Both the position numbers and the translations under genes were made by a program. From NCBI GenBank assembly GCA_964035545.1, contig OZ037771.1, forward strand, positions 10,641,480-10,703,479: DNA of 62,000 bases, read 5' to 3'. This DNA is from Bugula neritina (Eukaryota; Bryozoa; Gymnolaemata; Cheilostomatida; Bugulidae). Shown one piece after another: positions 1-21,500 of the stretch. Within the stretch, counting starts at the first letter, position 1. Every line of letters starts with the position of its first letter. The notes under the pieces were generated by a model. It was not told where the DNA came from. It did no database searches and saw only the letters and a program-made list of their open reading frames with translations.

Positions 1-665
1 TTCAGTGATTCAATCGTGAAGGTTTGATATGTTTAGCCCGTGTTCTCTGAATATTCTTTCAGCCTCATCAAACACTTCACCGTTCACAACTCCAGAGATG
101 CAGTAGGCAGAGACCGTCTAGAATAGTATTTAATAATGGCAACCTACTAACAGCTAGAGCTGGCTATTCTTTTCTTAATGAGTTGATTTTAGTAGCAGAC
201 AAATATATTGGAAATTTGATAAAAGTTTTTCTATATAGGTCACATGACCAAAGTATAATATATAGGTCAAGAGGTCACATGACTAAGCATATCAGATTTA
301 GTATAGTAGATGAGGAATAACAGTTTTATGGATGTTTCCCAGTCAAGGAAGCATTAAAGCTGGTTTACTTCTTTGCTGATGAGTATTTCCAACAATAATT
401 ATTATCTAGATAAAATATATGATTATATGTCTCATAACACAATTAGGTTGTTGAATATTAGCAGCGTGTGTATAATGTGTATCTCTGAATTATTTACTAT
501 GCGCCATAATGAAGCATGTGCATGCTAACAAGCATAACATAGTACTGTATAAGCTGATTAAACAAAATAAATTAATGTATCAAAAGATAGAAACACAAAC
601 ATGCTTGTAGAATTTTACCTAAGCAAAATATAGTTTGCAGCTGTTATGTTATACATTATTCTTTG
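1..665 (-). repeat. Inverted duplicate of the copy B gene tail (exon plus intron)
   Basis: The first 665 bases are a diverged reverse-complement copy of about 10290-10927. Matching blocks include the intron stretch with CATGTGACC repeats, the segment reading AAGGAAGCATTAAA against its reverse, and the TTATCTAGATAA stretch. Identity fades near 665, inside the intron that separates the last two exons in copy B. The two arms face each other across copy B. Confidence 0.75.
10..117 (-). pseudogene. SAMHD1: SAMHD1-like copy A, orphan last exon
   Basis: Read on the minus strand, this block encodes about 35 residues ending in a TGA stop (10-12). They match the last exon of copies B (10820-10927) and C (14849-14956): ACG-GTC-TCT opens the exon, the motif AYCISGVVN follows, then EVFDEAERIF and a terminal NLHD. 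The exon is 108 bases, exactly as in B and C, and is preceded by a good acceptor (TATTCTAG, 118-125). The frame is open, but none of the nine upstream exons is found in the next 3 kb, where they should lie on this strand. I infer a truncated duplicate with no HD domain, unless upstream exons were moved elsewhere by rearrangement. Confidence 0.8.
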
Positions 666-2539
666 ATAGCAAAAATACAAAAAACTGATACTTTTAAACA
701 ACATTGGCATGTAAATGCTGAAGAAATTCATTATTTGACAAGTTTTCTGTAGGAAATGGCTGGTGTTGCTGTTTTTATGATGGGTATTTCATTATATAGT
801 CTCTCTGCTTTTAAACATTGCACTGTTAAGTGACAGCATAACTCTTTGAGAACATAATAAACATTAGTAATTGTATTTTGTCTATCAAATCTATGAGTTC
901 TTCAGAGTAAACTTGCTCTCCATATTATAAAAAAGTTGTTAACTTTATAGCTTTAGTAGCTTATAATCTTTGCTGGAATTTGACTTCAACAGCTTCAGGT
1001 AACATCTCCTTAAGTTTTCATTTAGAAATTTGGCAGTCAAAAAAGTTTCTTATTTGCATGAGGGGAAGTTTAGAGCAGCAGACAAGTAGAAAGGAACTAG
1101 TATTTTCTTTTAAAAAGTTTCATTGGTACAAACAGAACCTGCATGAATGTTGTGTACCTTATAGTAATGATGAACACGCAATCAATATTTTAACCTTGAA
1201 GTACCTTGGATTGGATGTAATTACAAACTACATATATACATCCTAGAATACTTTACAAATATAAGGGCAGCTGGCTATAGATTGTATAATCAATATTCTA
1301 ACTCCTACGTAATATAGTAAGCATGCTATTCAAAAATGTATGTTATCCCTGCAGTTATAATGGTATGTGTAGATTATATAGATGTGGTAATGAATGAGGA
1401 AATATATAATCAATAGAGAGCAACTGGGCTAGCTATAACAGTAGTATATTTACACTGCTTGTCTCTAATTACATTTATCTCTACTCGTACTTCAAACTGG
1501 AAAAGATTCTGAGGAGGTGGAGAAGATTCTGAGAAGGTTATAGGGCAATCTGACTGGCAAGTTCACTCACTGTTTAACTTTACAATTCATAAACAGACTC
1601 TGAAATGCAAACACTGGTTCATTAGTAAGCTTGGCAGCATTACCAGCTCAAATGTGAGTTTTTATATTTGAATGTTTTCACAAAACTGTCAATAAGTTAT
1701 CTCTTGTGAAGAGTGTGTAAAGCTTAGTTTACATTCTAGCTGTGTAATGATGTGTTACATTATCTAACACATACATTGCATACAATAACTGTATATCTGA
1801 TGTATGGGCTCAAGTAAAGGTCAACATGAAGCTACAGTTCAAGTCTGAGTAGCTGTTATTATTTTGCAGCCATATAAGTTTGTATAATAACTTTGAGACA
1901 GTATCTTATATTCTATTAAATGTCTAACAGTTCATTTATATTAGGTTGTTAAATAGAGCTGTGAAACTGATTGGCATAAATTTGTAGAATCAATACAAGC
2001 TTATATATGGAAACTGATAGGCATAAATTTGTAAAATTTTAAGCTATGTTTAACTTTTGTCAGTTGTCATGCTCTTTGGAAAAGATATTATCTACCTTTT
2101 GTTACAATATTTTAATTGTTTTATAAAAGCTACTCCTGCATTATTTTCACAGAAGTCATTAAATAAAATGAATTTAAACAAAAAATTCAATAATTTTATT
2201 CATGTTTTCTGTTAAGCAGTGCTTGTTTACTATATAACATACTGCAGCCTGATTTTTAAGGCTCAATAAACTTCTTTTGCAGCAAAAGCCATGTTTGGAC
2301 TTTCAAACTGATTTTTACCAAGTGCTTTATCATATTACACAATGTATTGTATGCTGAATGCAATGGTTGCGTTTGTAACTATAAATATGGTTAATTAAAC
2401 ATTACGTTACATCACAATAACAAAGATATTTCAAGCTTTTACAAAGTTCACAAAGATTGACTTTAGTCATAAATATGACACATTTCCCAGGATGCGGGAC
2501 TGTTTAGAGAAAACAGTGTTCTAAAAGACTGTCAGGAGA
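666..2539. other. AT-rich stretch with no recognised gene
   Basis: I see no coding signal with a recognisable family here. The one longer open frame (980-1246, plus) lacks an ATG and has no low-complexity-free similarity I can name. The stretch may hold the promoter and 5' UTR of copy B, but no motif decides this. Confidence 0.5.
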
Positions 2540-2578
2540 ATGGATGGTAGACCAAGCACCAGTACTGCCACACAAATG
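2540..2578 (+). CDS. SAMHD1: Candidate first coding exon of SAMHD1-like copy B
   Basis: An ATG at 2540 opens 13 codons (MDGRPSTSTATQM) followed directly by GT at 2579. It ends in phase 0, which is the phase needed to join the exon at 3276. The residues are not conserved with known SAMHD1 sequences and I could not find an equivalent upstream of copy C, so this is only a candidate. If right, the protein would be about 462 residues with no SAM domain. Confidence 0.3.
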
Positions 2579-3275
2579 GTATTTTCCTCCTACTTTTATG
2601 TTTTAAGTGTATAGAAATATTTATTGTTGCAGACTGAAAGAATATAGCAATGTGAAAAAGGTTATATCATAAGTTCTAAGTCGCAAGTTACAATTGTGAA
2701 ATGCAAGGAATAATTATGGGTTTTTATACTAGTCAAAAAGGTTAGCTATTGTGTAGTAGCTATGATGACTGTGGAAAAAGCATATAAATATAGCTGGCAT
2801 AGCTGAGATGATATATGAAAAGCAATCATGCATTAGGGAAAAGCTATCCCAGCTTATGGAAAGTCCCAACAAAGACTTTTGTGCTTTTGTTTATAGGTAT
2901 ACGCCATGTTTCACTTAAATAAAATATATTGCCTATGAAATCATATATCAATAAATTCATAAAACCGCAAACTTGTTTTTATTTGCGATATTCAATGCTT
3001 GTGAATAAAATAAAAATAAGGATAAGAAATATGTAACTCTCGAAGTTGTCACTGACACAAGCAAAGTTTAAATATGCATTTTACAAGTAAATGGTAAATG
3101 AAATAACAAATTCAGTAGTAAAAGATAATTATTATACATATCTGCTCAATAGTGTAACAAGTTAAATTATAAATAGCATGCTTTCATATTTCTGAACTTT
3201 ATGAAGATAATACCAGATCATATGAATGTATACATTTAAAGTCTTGCAACTGTTATATGTTTACAGAATAATCAG

Positions 3276-10927
<7,652 letters not shown>

Positions 10928-11356
10928 ACTAAAAAGTAGCACAGCCATTCTGCATAGATAAGCTTTTTACCAAGCACTATACATTTTATCTTTCGAATGT
11001 AATTTCTGATGCTTTTCTAAGTGTAGTAGCTTCTAAATTGGTTTATTTTATGATGTCATGCTTTATGAAACTGTTTGGAAAAATATTTTTATACTATATA
11101 AGTAGACTACGGGTAAATCTAAAGTAGCGTTTCATTACTTTAACTGATGACAGGTTTTGACAATTTGCTTTTGCAGTTAACAGTAGATTAAAGCGTACTT
11201 TAGCTTTTCTTTTTGTGAAAAAAATCTTTATAACTGTTACTCGTAAAATATTTGGTTTGAAGCATAATTTTACCTAAAACTATATACAGTGGAAAGTAAT
11301 TATACAACTATTTTTTATATTTGCAATCTCTTTTATGCTTTAAATATTTCTGTGAA

Positions 11357-11508
11357 AATAAAATAATTTGTTCTATGAAATTGGCATGCTTTTATAAATG
11401 TAGGCGTGTAGATTTCTGCTTGGCCTGGTTTTAAAATTGTTATTTTAGATGTTAGCTGTGAAAACTGATTGTTTTATTTCAATAGAACTAAGACTATTTA
11501 ACAATAAA
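11357..11508 (+). promoter_or_regulatory. Possible polyadenylation signals of copy B
   Basis: AATAAA hexamers lie at 11357-11362 and 11503-11508, about 430 and 580 bases after the copy B stop codon. Either could end the transcript before the TG microsatellite. In AT-rich DNA such hexamers occur by chance, so the assignment is weak. Confidence 0.35.
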
Positions 11509-11660
11509 ACTACATTTCTTTAATTTACACTTGGTTTATTGTGTGATATAATTTTCCACAAGTTTTTATATACACACTTATGCATATGCACAAGCGCACA
11601 TGCAGAAAATACAAGTGTATCATAACATCAGTTGCTGTCAACCAACATCAGTGTTTATTG

Positions 11661-11709
11661 TGCGTCCGTGCGTGTGTTTGTGTGTGTGTGTGTGTTTGTG
11701 TATGTATAT

Positions 11710-11763
<54 letters not shown>

Positions 11764-11777
11764 TTGTGTATGTATAT

Positions 11778-11838
<61 letters not shown>

Positions 11839-11919
11839 TGTGTGGGTGTGTGTGTGCGCGCGTGTGTTTGTGTGTGTACATGTGTGCGCGTGCGTGTGTG
11901 TATGTGTATATGTGTATAT

Positions 11920-12008
<89 letters not shown>

Positions 12009-12059
12009 TGTGTGTGTGCACGTGCGTTTGTGTGTGTATGTGTATGTATATGTGTATAT

Positions 12060-12090
<31 letters not shown>

Positions 12091-12262
12091 GGTGTGTGTG
12101 TGCCCGTGTGTTTGTGTGTGTATGTATATGTGTATGTGTGTACGTGTGTGTGTGTGTGTGCGCGTGTGTTTGTGTGTGTGTGTCTGCGTGTGTTTGTGTG
12201 TGTGTGCGCATATGTGTATGTGTATGTATATGTGTATGTGTGCGCGCGTGTGTGTGTAAGAG
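11661..12262. repeat. (TG)n microsatellite, about 600 bp
   Basis: A nearly unbroken purine-pyrimidine alternation of TG dinucleotides with TATG, GGTG, TTTG and CGCG variants. It lies between the convergent tails of copies B and C. The long open frames on both strands here (Cys-Val and Thr-His repeats) are products of the repeat, not genes. Sequences of this kind can adopt Z-DNA. Confidence 0.97.
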
Positions 12263-14848
12263 TGTGTACGTATGTGCGAGAATAGATAAAATAAGGTGTG
12301 TAAAGTTATCACATAGCATAATTATTTCAAGTTGTAAAAGCAGCATAACGTAATGAATATCTAACAGTTTATCAAGCATTCAACGTTGCGTTTAGCCAAC
12401 GTTCCACTCAAATAGATGATCACATCATGTGATTATCTCCTATATACGCAACGCAACGACTGCAATAGTTGTCGATTCATTAATTAGATAACAGCACGCC
12501 CTCGCCCATTGGCTGTGGCTTTACGTCTTGGCAGCCCGGATGTTTCAGTGCAGACGTTGAACCTACAGTTAGTAGAATAGTAGCGCGCTAGCAATGCAAG
12601 TTCCATCGCATAAATAACAATCAATTTTAATGATATAATTAACAAAATATAAATGAATTTGAATTGGAATTAACTTAAAGAAGCACAGGTTAGTTTTGTT
12701 TTTTTAGTATTTGTAATAGTTTGAAGCTTTCCTTAAGTATTTTTATCTATTTCAACTTAATAATAAATATTTGGTTTATTTAACATGTTTAGGAGTTTAA
12801 CAAGTTCGAAATGCCAGTGTGGTCAGTGCATGATAGAATTCATGGCTATGTGTTTACTTTATAATATATTTCTCATAAAATTACAAATTCTTAAGGCAGG
12901 CTCTCCAGTTATTGATCAGATTGTCACTGGATAGAACCTTAATTTGTAGCTTAAAGTTTTACTTTTACTCATAACAGTAATTCACTGCAACTACTAATTC
13001 AAGTCAACTTTAAATACAAGTTCAATCTTTGTTTATGTGATACATGCACTAATACTTGCCTTAACTGATAATTAATTAACTTTGTCTATGGCAGTTATCA
13101 TTTGTTGTGGTTTTTAATATGAACTTTAATATTTTTAGTAGACCTACAATGTCATTTCCTAGAGTCAAACTCACCCTAGCTAGCCACTAAAAGAAGGCAA
13201 GAGCTGATTAATCTAAAATCTGCATATATGTTTGAATACTTTAGAATGTCATAAATAATTTTCTGTTTGTTTTGTTTTAAAAACCTATTATAATTGTATA
13301 TATTAACCTACTTTTATAGTTTCTTACGGCAGTTGGAATAAGTAAAAATAAAGTTACTAACACCAACACCAGTACAACTCATCTATAGTTAGTGGCGACG
13401 CTAGAAGGTGAGTTAAGTAATGTTATGATATACACAACCAAGTACCAGTATTAAGGAAAGAAGATATCATGGTGTACACAGCAAGGGTTCACTCCACAGA
13501 AACCTTTCACTCTACCTGTAAACAGCCCACTGTTTAACTATTTCTTTCCAAGTTCTCTCTACTCCATATATTCAGAGTTTCATGATAATGTATACATATA
13601 TACTAGATTATATTAATTTCGATACAATAGGAGATGCACCCTTTTTTGTTTATTTGATTCACAAGTTTGATCAACTTTATTGGCTAGCAGACCTGCATAC
13701 ACAAGCACATAGCATACAAAAAGCAGTAATAAGTGAGTTCTCTGCTACTAAACATGCATAAATTTACTCTTTTCATCACCTCTATTGTATTTAAACTACA
13801 GCAGTTAAAATATAATTTTAAGTGCATATGCAGAGTAACGAAGAAGGAATTTTACAAGAATAACAATAAACAACTACTTTCATATTAAAATAAACAAGCT
13901 ATATTCTATGTTCAAACTCAAGCTATGACCTAATAAGCTGACAGACTCAATCTTACCTGTGCAAAGATGGTAAAGTGGTAACTTTGAAACAATTCTATAG
14001 ATAAGACAGCAAGGAAGTTACTGCATCAACAGAGATGGTGGCTGATCAGTTTTATACCGATTCAGTAGCAAAGGAAGATTTAGTTCATTAACTGTTTAGC
14101 AGTTTGTATTGGGTGTTGCTGGAGGTTACACTGTTAATCCTATAGTTTAAGGTATACGATTGGTTGATGTTAGCAGACGACAAACTCCGATGAATGTCTG
14201 GTTGATTAATACAACACTTGCTTTATAAATTCACACTTTATTTTTATAAACTTTAGAAATGTATCACACAATAAAAACATGCAGATAACCAAGTGTGAGG
14301 CACAAAACTATAGTTTTTTGTCCTTTTTATAGTATGAAAGGTTGTCTACCTGAGAGAGAAAGCAATCAGATTTTAAAGCAAAACTTCAAACAAAAGCATT
14401 GTAAACATAAACTACTGTATTCAGAGTCTACATAAAATATTCATACATTTATAAACCTTGTAAACAAAGAAAAATCAATTGGAAAACTTTTACAACAATT
14501 TTTTTCAGGAATATTCAAAGAGTTTCATCTCAGATAGATGCTTCCCAAGTTAGAAGCTATTTTTTATTTTGGGAAAATATTTTCTGATATAACTTTACTC
14601 TGCAAAGCAAATCACTAAAAGACTTGTCACTTTGCCAAATCTCTTTGTAGTATTATAGCATGTACTAAAGTTCTACAAAACACAAACAAGAGCTTCACAA
14701 AAATGTCATCATAAAATGAAATAACACAGGATGTGGAAACTGAAGCAAACCCAGAAAAGCGTCAAAAGTTAAATACATAATGGCAATGTAATGTTTAAAA
14801 ATATCTTATTGATATCCCACTATGCACTTGGATGTGCAGTTGATTGAT
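12263..14848. other. Intergenic stretch between the 3' ends of copies B and C
   Basis: No protein-coding exon is recognised. A patch at 12380-12600 is less AT-rich, contains repeated ACGTT/CAACG motifs and a GCGCGC, and could be a promoter or transposon remnant. A segment near 13400 (TAGTGGCGACGCTAGAAG followed by GTGAGT) looks like an exon end but has no supporting frame. AATAAA complements near 14240-14270 could serve as the copy C polyadenylation signal. Confidence 0.4.
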
Positions 14849-17171
14849 TCAAGCATGAAGGTTTGATATTTTTAGCCCGTGTTCTCTAAATATTTTTTCA
14901 GCCTCCTTAAACACTTCACTGTTCACAACTCCAGAGATACAGTAGGCAGAGATCGTCTAAAATAGTAGTTTATAATGACAAACTAATAACAGCTACAGTG
15001 CAAATGATTTGTTGTATAGAACACAAAAATGTTCCTATATGTAAGTCATGTTATAGTTCAGAATATTGTTTAAAACAGTTGATTGTTTTCCATGAGAGTA
15101 TTTAGTTCTCAAGCTCTGATTAGATATTTGCATGACTCAGCATGCATATACTAAACAGGGTAGAAGGTCACATGACTATGCATTTAATATTTAACCTCCT
15201 AGACACACTTTGCTGCACCGTAGGGTAACGTAAAATAGCAGCCATTTTTACAAATGTCCGAGCTTCCTGCACATCATTGCGGTACGTCAGGATCAAGCAC
15301 TGATTGATTCAAAAGTGTTGAGACGGGCTCCTATTGGACAAGAAGACGTTCGCGTCAGTTCATTGGATATAAATGTCCAATGAGATGTCATGGTTCGTAC
15401 CCAATAGCGCACTTTGGGAACGTCAGTCTGGACACACTATAAATGGCTGACATTTTATGTTACGGCCTACGGTGCGGTAAAGTGTGTCTAGGGGATTAGT
15501 CGTAGAAATCATATGACTCACTATAAAATATGTAGGTAACAGAGGCTATTTAAGCAACTACTGGATATAAAATTTTCATGTTACTCTGTATTTTGGTATT
15601 TTAAATATAGTCCCAAAAAATACTTGTATCTAATGTGGTCTGAATTAAATATATTCCTTAAGTAGTTTGACTAAAATTATAATTTGGGAAGACAAATCTA
15701 TAAGAAATGCTCACACACAGATGAGGAAACATCTATAATTAAACTATATTAAAGCTGTTTTATTTCTTACTTCCTTGATAAGTACTTCAAACACTAATTA
15801 TTATCTAGATAAAATATAGGAGTACATGTCTCTTAACAGTGTCAAGTTGTTGAATATTAGCAGTGTGTGTATAATGTGTATCACTAAATTATTTTATATG
15901 TGCTATAATGAAGCATGTGCATGCTAAAAGGTATAATATTGAATAACCTGATGAAGAATTTGAGTGTAAAATAAAGATCTATCAAGAGATAATAAAATGG
16001 TTATAATGTAAACATGTTTTTAGTAATAAAACCTATGAAAAATGTTGTTTAAAGCTGTGATAGGACAAGATAACATAACCTCGAGTTAAGTACAGAAGTA
16101 ACATATGCCATTAGTTGTTAAATGAAGGTAACTATTAGAAGATATGTGTAAGCAAATTATTAAACTATGTTGTAGAAAAACAGAAAGCCGGACCTGATCC
16201 ATAAAGTCACTGAGAAATACCAAAGAGTTGTCTCCCAAAGGTTGCAAGTTGTTGGGTTCTCCCTTCATGTAGAATCTGAATAGCAAGTATGAAATTATGT
16301 TTCAAAATAAATACGTATAATTTGTATATAAGAAAGCTCTCCATAATCCATGATGAAACATATGTTAACAATATAAAAATTGTGCTCTTTGTGTGAGTAA
16401 TCATTTTGTTATCCAAAGAAAGGCAAAAAGCAGTTTATAAACATAATGTAAGTGATCGATCAGAGGTGCATGAAACACAGACATATTCCGGTTCTTCAAA
16501 AATATACGGTTGTAATCTTTTTATTGCCTATGGAAAGACATTTGTTATTATGTTTTTGTAGTCAATATTCTAATGAATTTTGAATTATCAAAATAACTCC
16601 TGTTTACAACAACTCTGCTAAGTGATATGAATGGGACAGAGCAACTTTCATCTGCCCTTTTTACCAATTTAAAAACAGATAATGGCTGGTGTCTAATGAC
16701 CAGAGTATAATGTGTAATGTTGCTGCAGTAAAACACCTTATTAACACATGGATTCCCTACACTATACATGCATATGGCTGCTTAGGAATATGAAATATCT
16801 TCAAATTATATAGAATTTTCTTGATATAGTTAAAAATCAAAATTTTGCACTGGTCCAAGAATTGAAAAAAAACTTTTTTGCAAAGTAACTAAGAACTGCA
16901 GTAACCTCAAAGGAATCTATTGAAAATGTATATTTAAGAGCTAAAATGCTTTAAATTCATGCTATATTTATGGGTTGTATTCTATACTCAGCAAAATTAT
17001 AACCAGATAGATAATAGATGGCAAGCATGCAAGCTTACTTGATGAAGCTTAATGGATTTTGATTGTTCTTGCCAAAGTCCCGTTGGCGAAGCACAACTTT
17101 GAACTTGTTGTTGGATAAACGAGCTTCTAGCCCATCTTCAAGAGTGCTGGTTGAAGGTTGAAGCTCACCAA
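14849..17171 (-). CDS. SAMHD1: Copy C exons 9-11 (C-terminal part)
   Basis: Three exons: 17171-17039 (133 bases, acceptor GCTGTAG, enters in phase 1), 16275-16194 (82 bases) and 14956-14849 (108 bases with stop). They encode the segments with [10 protein letters not shown], then FYMKGEP to FMDQ, then AYCISGVVN to NLHA. These correspond to the C-terminal lobe of SAMHD1. Differences from copy B include K for D in the last exon (EVFKEAE) and a terminal NLHA instead of NLHD. Confidence 0.88.
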
Positions 17172-18530
17172 CTACAGCAAAAAGAGACACATTTTATGAA
17201 AAGATTATATATTTAAATAGGAGAGGGTGGGGCTATAGTTGAGCCACGGGGCTAGTTGAACCACATGCTCTAATTGTTCTCCTTTAAATCATTGCACTAT
17301 TTACCTCCTTTATATGTAAGAACTTTCTAAGTGAACTACCAGACATTTTGAAAAATATGGAATCAAAGCAGATGTTTTCAGGTGAGCGACTATTTTTCAC
17401 ATATTTTGTGTAAAAACTGAGCAAAGTTAAAATTCATTTTTCATAAAAATTGCATAACGTCTCAAATTTTAATAGCCCAGTCAAGTAAATTTAAGCATGC
17501 ATTGTCAAGATGATTTTAAAGCTGAGCAATGACCTAAAATTGCAGAGATATCTTATTCACAGCAGATATTGGTAACAATTTGTAGTGTGACAGTGTGAGA
17601 CTAGTTGAACCACATACGTAGTGGGGCGAGTTGAACCAGGTACAACTTGCTCCACTAATTATTTTCACTATGTTCATTGTCATAAATTCTGAGTGTACAT
17701 ATACCTATAGGGTTTTTCCCAATGATTATACAAGAATGTTCATAAATATTCTAGACTGATCAAAGAGATGGTCATTGTTATTGTTTTCATTAGTCATGTT
17801 AACTACTGCCCAACAATGTAAACAAGATGTTGCGCAATAATGAGAAATAACCATGGAAATTTCAATGTTTTGATTTGTTTTGATTTTCTATCTAAATAGT
17901 ATTGGCATGTGGGGAATGTTTTCTACTAGAATTTTTTGTACTGGAATGCTTGAGAATGTTCTTGAGTTTTTCTGCTTACTATAAATACTGAGGCAGTTGT
18001 GTTTACAAATCAGTTTATTTTCATAAGTTCATCTGTGCATATCTGCATATCTTACTGGAGAAATAAAGTCTACTTATATTCACAACTCTATTTACTCTCA
18101 ACTGGATTAGCAAGCTGTATACTACTTGTCTATAAACTTCTGACTACCAGACTTTTCGAACTCGTCACACTGCTAACATAGTTTTGTGACATTCATTATA
18201 ATTGGGCAAGCAAATTTTTGCATTAAAGTTTATCTTTTCCTAAATATCAATATTTCTGCTATCAATATATAACTGCAAGCATACATTTAGTCCTAGAACA
18301 AATGAAAATGGAGGTCAACAGTGTAATTAAACTATTCTGCAATTTTTTCTGAATGGCTCAAAATTACATATGGAAAACAAACAGGGGAACAGATAAGAAA
18401 AAGCTTAACTACAGCAATGAACATGGTAAAGCAAGGCAGTGGCATAAATCACCTGCCATTGTTGGGAGTCTCCACACGGCCCTCTAAAAATGTGGGTTAT
18501 GCTCAACCATACCATGTATTTTCTGATGTC

Positions 18531-18580
<50 letters not shown>

Positions 18581-21500
18581 ATGATTTTGCGGGTTTAATG
18601 AAATAGACTAAGTATAAGTCTGCATGCCAATACTTGTGATTGTTGAATAAAAGTCTTTGTAAAATGTTGATTCTAATAGTCTTTATTGATAGATATAGTA
18701 GTTTCCTCTGCGAGCTCCAGTGTTAGACTGATTTGATACTGGAGATGCTCGCCTTTATATACTGCAAAAAGTTCCGGCCATGATGGGGTCCGAAATTTGG
18801 CCAAATTCGGAGTTCCGGTTGCCGACTTCGGAAGAATCTGTCCGAAATCGGACACATTCTTCCGAAGTCGGACATACCCCTTCTGAAATCGCGCCCTGGG
18901 TTCCGACTTCGGCTGAACCTCAGCTCACATAGATTATTGCAGATTACTATAAAAAGAAGTGGCGGGGAAACATAACTCCAAAAACTATTACAGTAACTTA
19001 AAAACAAACAATAAAAATAGGAAGGCAATTCACAATTATTACGCTATTCACTACGCTAAGAGCTTAGCTATAATTACAACATTTAACAGTATTTACAAAG
19101 TTACGCCAAGTCCATTATAATAGTGACGCGATATAATTACTAGATCGTTAAAATCCATTACATTCTCCCCCCATCGAAAAGCATCTCCCTTTTCGATAAC
19201 AGAAAAACAATTTGGTCTTCGTCCGGGGTGTCGAATGCTGGTAGTTCGCAGTTGTTGGTCTCAGTCATCGGATTCGGCGTATCAGGCTCTCTATCTCCTT
19301 TGTGCATTGATCGAGGTGGCAGGAAAAGGCCTGGATTCTTCCGTCTAAGTCACTTCCCTGGGTGAGGTCAAGGTCGTCGGTAGGTCTAGGGCACCGTTGC
19401 CCACTTGGGTTAACACTAGGTGGGTGGCCGTCTACTACGTGTCTGGGCTGGTTTGCGAGTTGCTGTACCTGGAGTTGTCCTGCACTTTCAGGGCTACTCT
19501 GCATCCGAGGCTTGGAGTCTTTACCCGTACTGGGTAAACAGCTCGATGACTGGGGGCCAGTCAAATGCCCTACGTGATAATCAGCCAAGTACTTTGGGGG
19601 TCTTCTGTCTCTTCTGGCTCTCTCCAAAGTGTTGGAGACTGAGGTATCTGGCCGGTCTGGAGTGTTGTGTATGGGGGGTACTTCCTCCAGGATTCCTGGT
19701 GGTGTGACTGGTCCTGGGTTATCTGGCAGTGGTGGGGGGTCCTCTATCTGAGTGGGCCTGGTGGGTGAATCCGGGGTGGGAGGAATTGAGGGTGGGTTCT
19801 GTGGCTGATGTCTCAAGCTATTGTCGACTTCCTCGGGATCACGAATAAAAATGTCCCAGTCTCTGGGTCGATTCCTCCTTCCACGGGATATGGGTTGTTG
19901 TGCTGGTTCGAGCAATGGTGGTGCCTGTCCTGCGGCTTTCAGGCTACCGCAGTAGGGTTTTAACCGCTGCTCGTTTTGGACAGACATCTGTCCTGAGCGC
20001 TCCACACGATATGTATAGTTGGGTAAAACCTCTACCACGCAGTAGGGGCCGACGAATTTAGGCTGTAATTTAGCCGATTGTCCGCGCCGCCTATGGTAGC
20101 TGACCATCCACACCCAGTCCCCTTCTCGGTATAAGGGAGGCTCCTCAGAGTCCTCTGTCCGCACTGTCCACTGTTTCTCTCTCAATGCGTCATGGGCTTT
20201 CCTCATGGTCTCGACCAGCTTCCCCACATATTCATGTACGGAAATTCGGGAGTTGAAATATGGTAAGCAAGATGCTCTGGGACCCTAGTTTCATGGCCCA
20301 ACATCATCAGATTAGGTGTTTCTTGTGTACTGGAGTGAGGGGTACTTTGATAGGCTCGCATAATTCGTGGTAACATGATGTCCCACTCTTCTTGGCTCCT
20401 CCCCAACAAGAGACTCCGGAGGGCATCACCCAGCATCCGATTATTCCTTTCTACCACTCCGTTTCCTTGAGGGGGGTACGGGATGGTCCGGCTCTGATTC
20501 ACCCCCATACTTGGCAAAGGTCCTTCAATAGTTGTGATTGAAATTGGGCGCCCTGGTCAGTGTGGATCTGTTCTGGTAGGCCGAAATAACAGAACACGTG
20601 TTGGTCCAGGATCGGAGCTACTGTGGGTGCCGATGCATCGGGGATAGCCAGGGCGTCTGCCCACCGCGTGAAATGGTCTGTTAACACCAAAATTCAGAAA
20701 TTCCCCCTGTCTGTTGTGGGCATCGGTCCCACAAGGTCCACGGCTACGACCTGCCAGGGCCGGCCGGCGTATAGCCGGCGCCGACCCGTGGTTTCGGTGG
20801 GGCGCCCGTGTTTGCTGGCCTGACAGACTTCACATTGCCGAATTCTCAGTCGCACATCCCTGGTCATTCCGGGCCAATACCATCGCATCTGTAGGCATCT
20901 GATGACCCGACTGGCTCCAGCATGGGCCTGTTTGTGGGTATCCCAGATGATTTCCCGACAAAGAGCGTGTGGGCATACGACGCGATCCCTCTCCTGTTGT
21001 CAGTTGTTCGCTGCGAGTGTCATCGTCAGGAGACCGTCTAAACGAATCTGGAGAGAATTCCAGCGGTGGCAAAAGAACTGGAACTCAACGTTCCCTTGTC
21101 GTTGCTGTTCTTCTGAGGGCCGTCGGCCTTCTTTCTTGGCCCAGAAGATGTCAGCTACCGTTCCAGGGAGCGTCTCCTGCAGCCGACACAGCTCCTTGAC
21201 GTTTTGGTACAGCATGGGGTTAGCACGAAGTGCCTGGACGTCGTCTGAGTGGGTTTCAGGCCGGAGATGGCCGTGCTCCAAACGATAGACGTTGCCGCCC
21301 CCCAACTGTGCCTCGACGTCAAGGCGAGCAGGTCCCCCATCACATTTCTCGATGTGCAGGCATTGCTTGCAGTTCTCTACCGGTCGGTGACTCATGCCAT
21401 GAGCGTTCCCGTGCTTCTTGCCGGCACGGTGCTCTATTCGGTAGAAGAACTCAGCAAGAATCTCTAGCCAATGAGCCACCTGGCTCGAGGGCTCTGCACG

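Noticed and set aside
980-1246. Possible small gene upstream of copy B
   Set aside because: No ATG start, no recognisable domain, and composition equal to the flanking AT-rich DNA.
666-3240. Upstream exons for copy A on the minus strand
   Set aside because: I looked for reverse complements of the nine other exon motifs (for example those giving FMDE, RQRDFG, AYQH) and saw none.
11580-12379. Long open frames on both strands encoding Cys-Val and Thr-His repeats
   Set aside because: They are the six-frame reading of a TG microsatellite; no start context, no composition of a real protein.
13320-13420. Exon-like segment ending before GTGAGT in the intergenic region
   Set aside because: No open frame with a recognisable protein and no partner exon; chance donor is likely.
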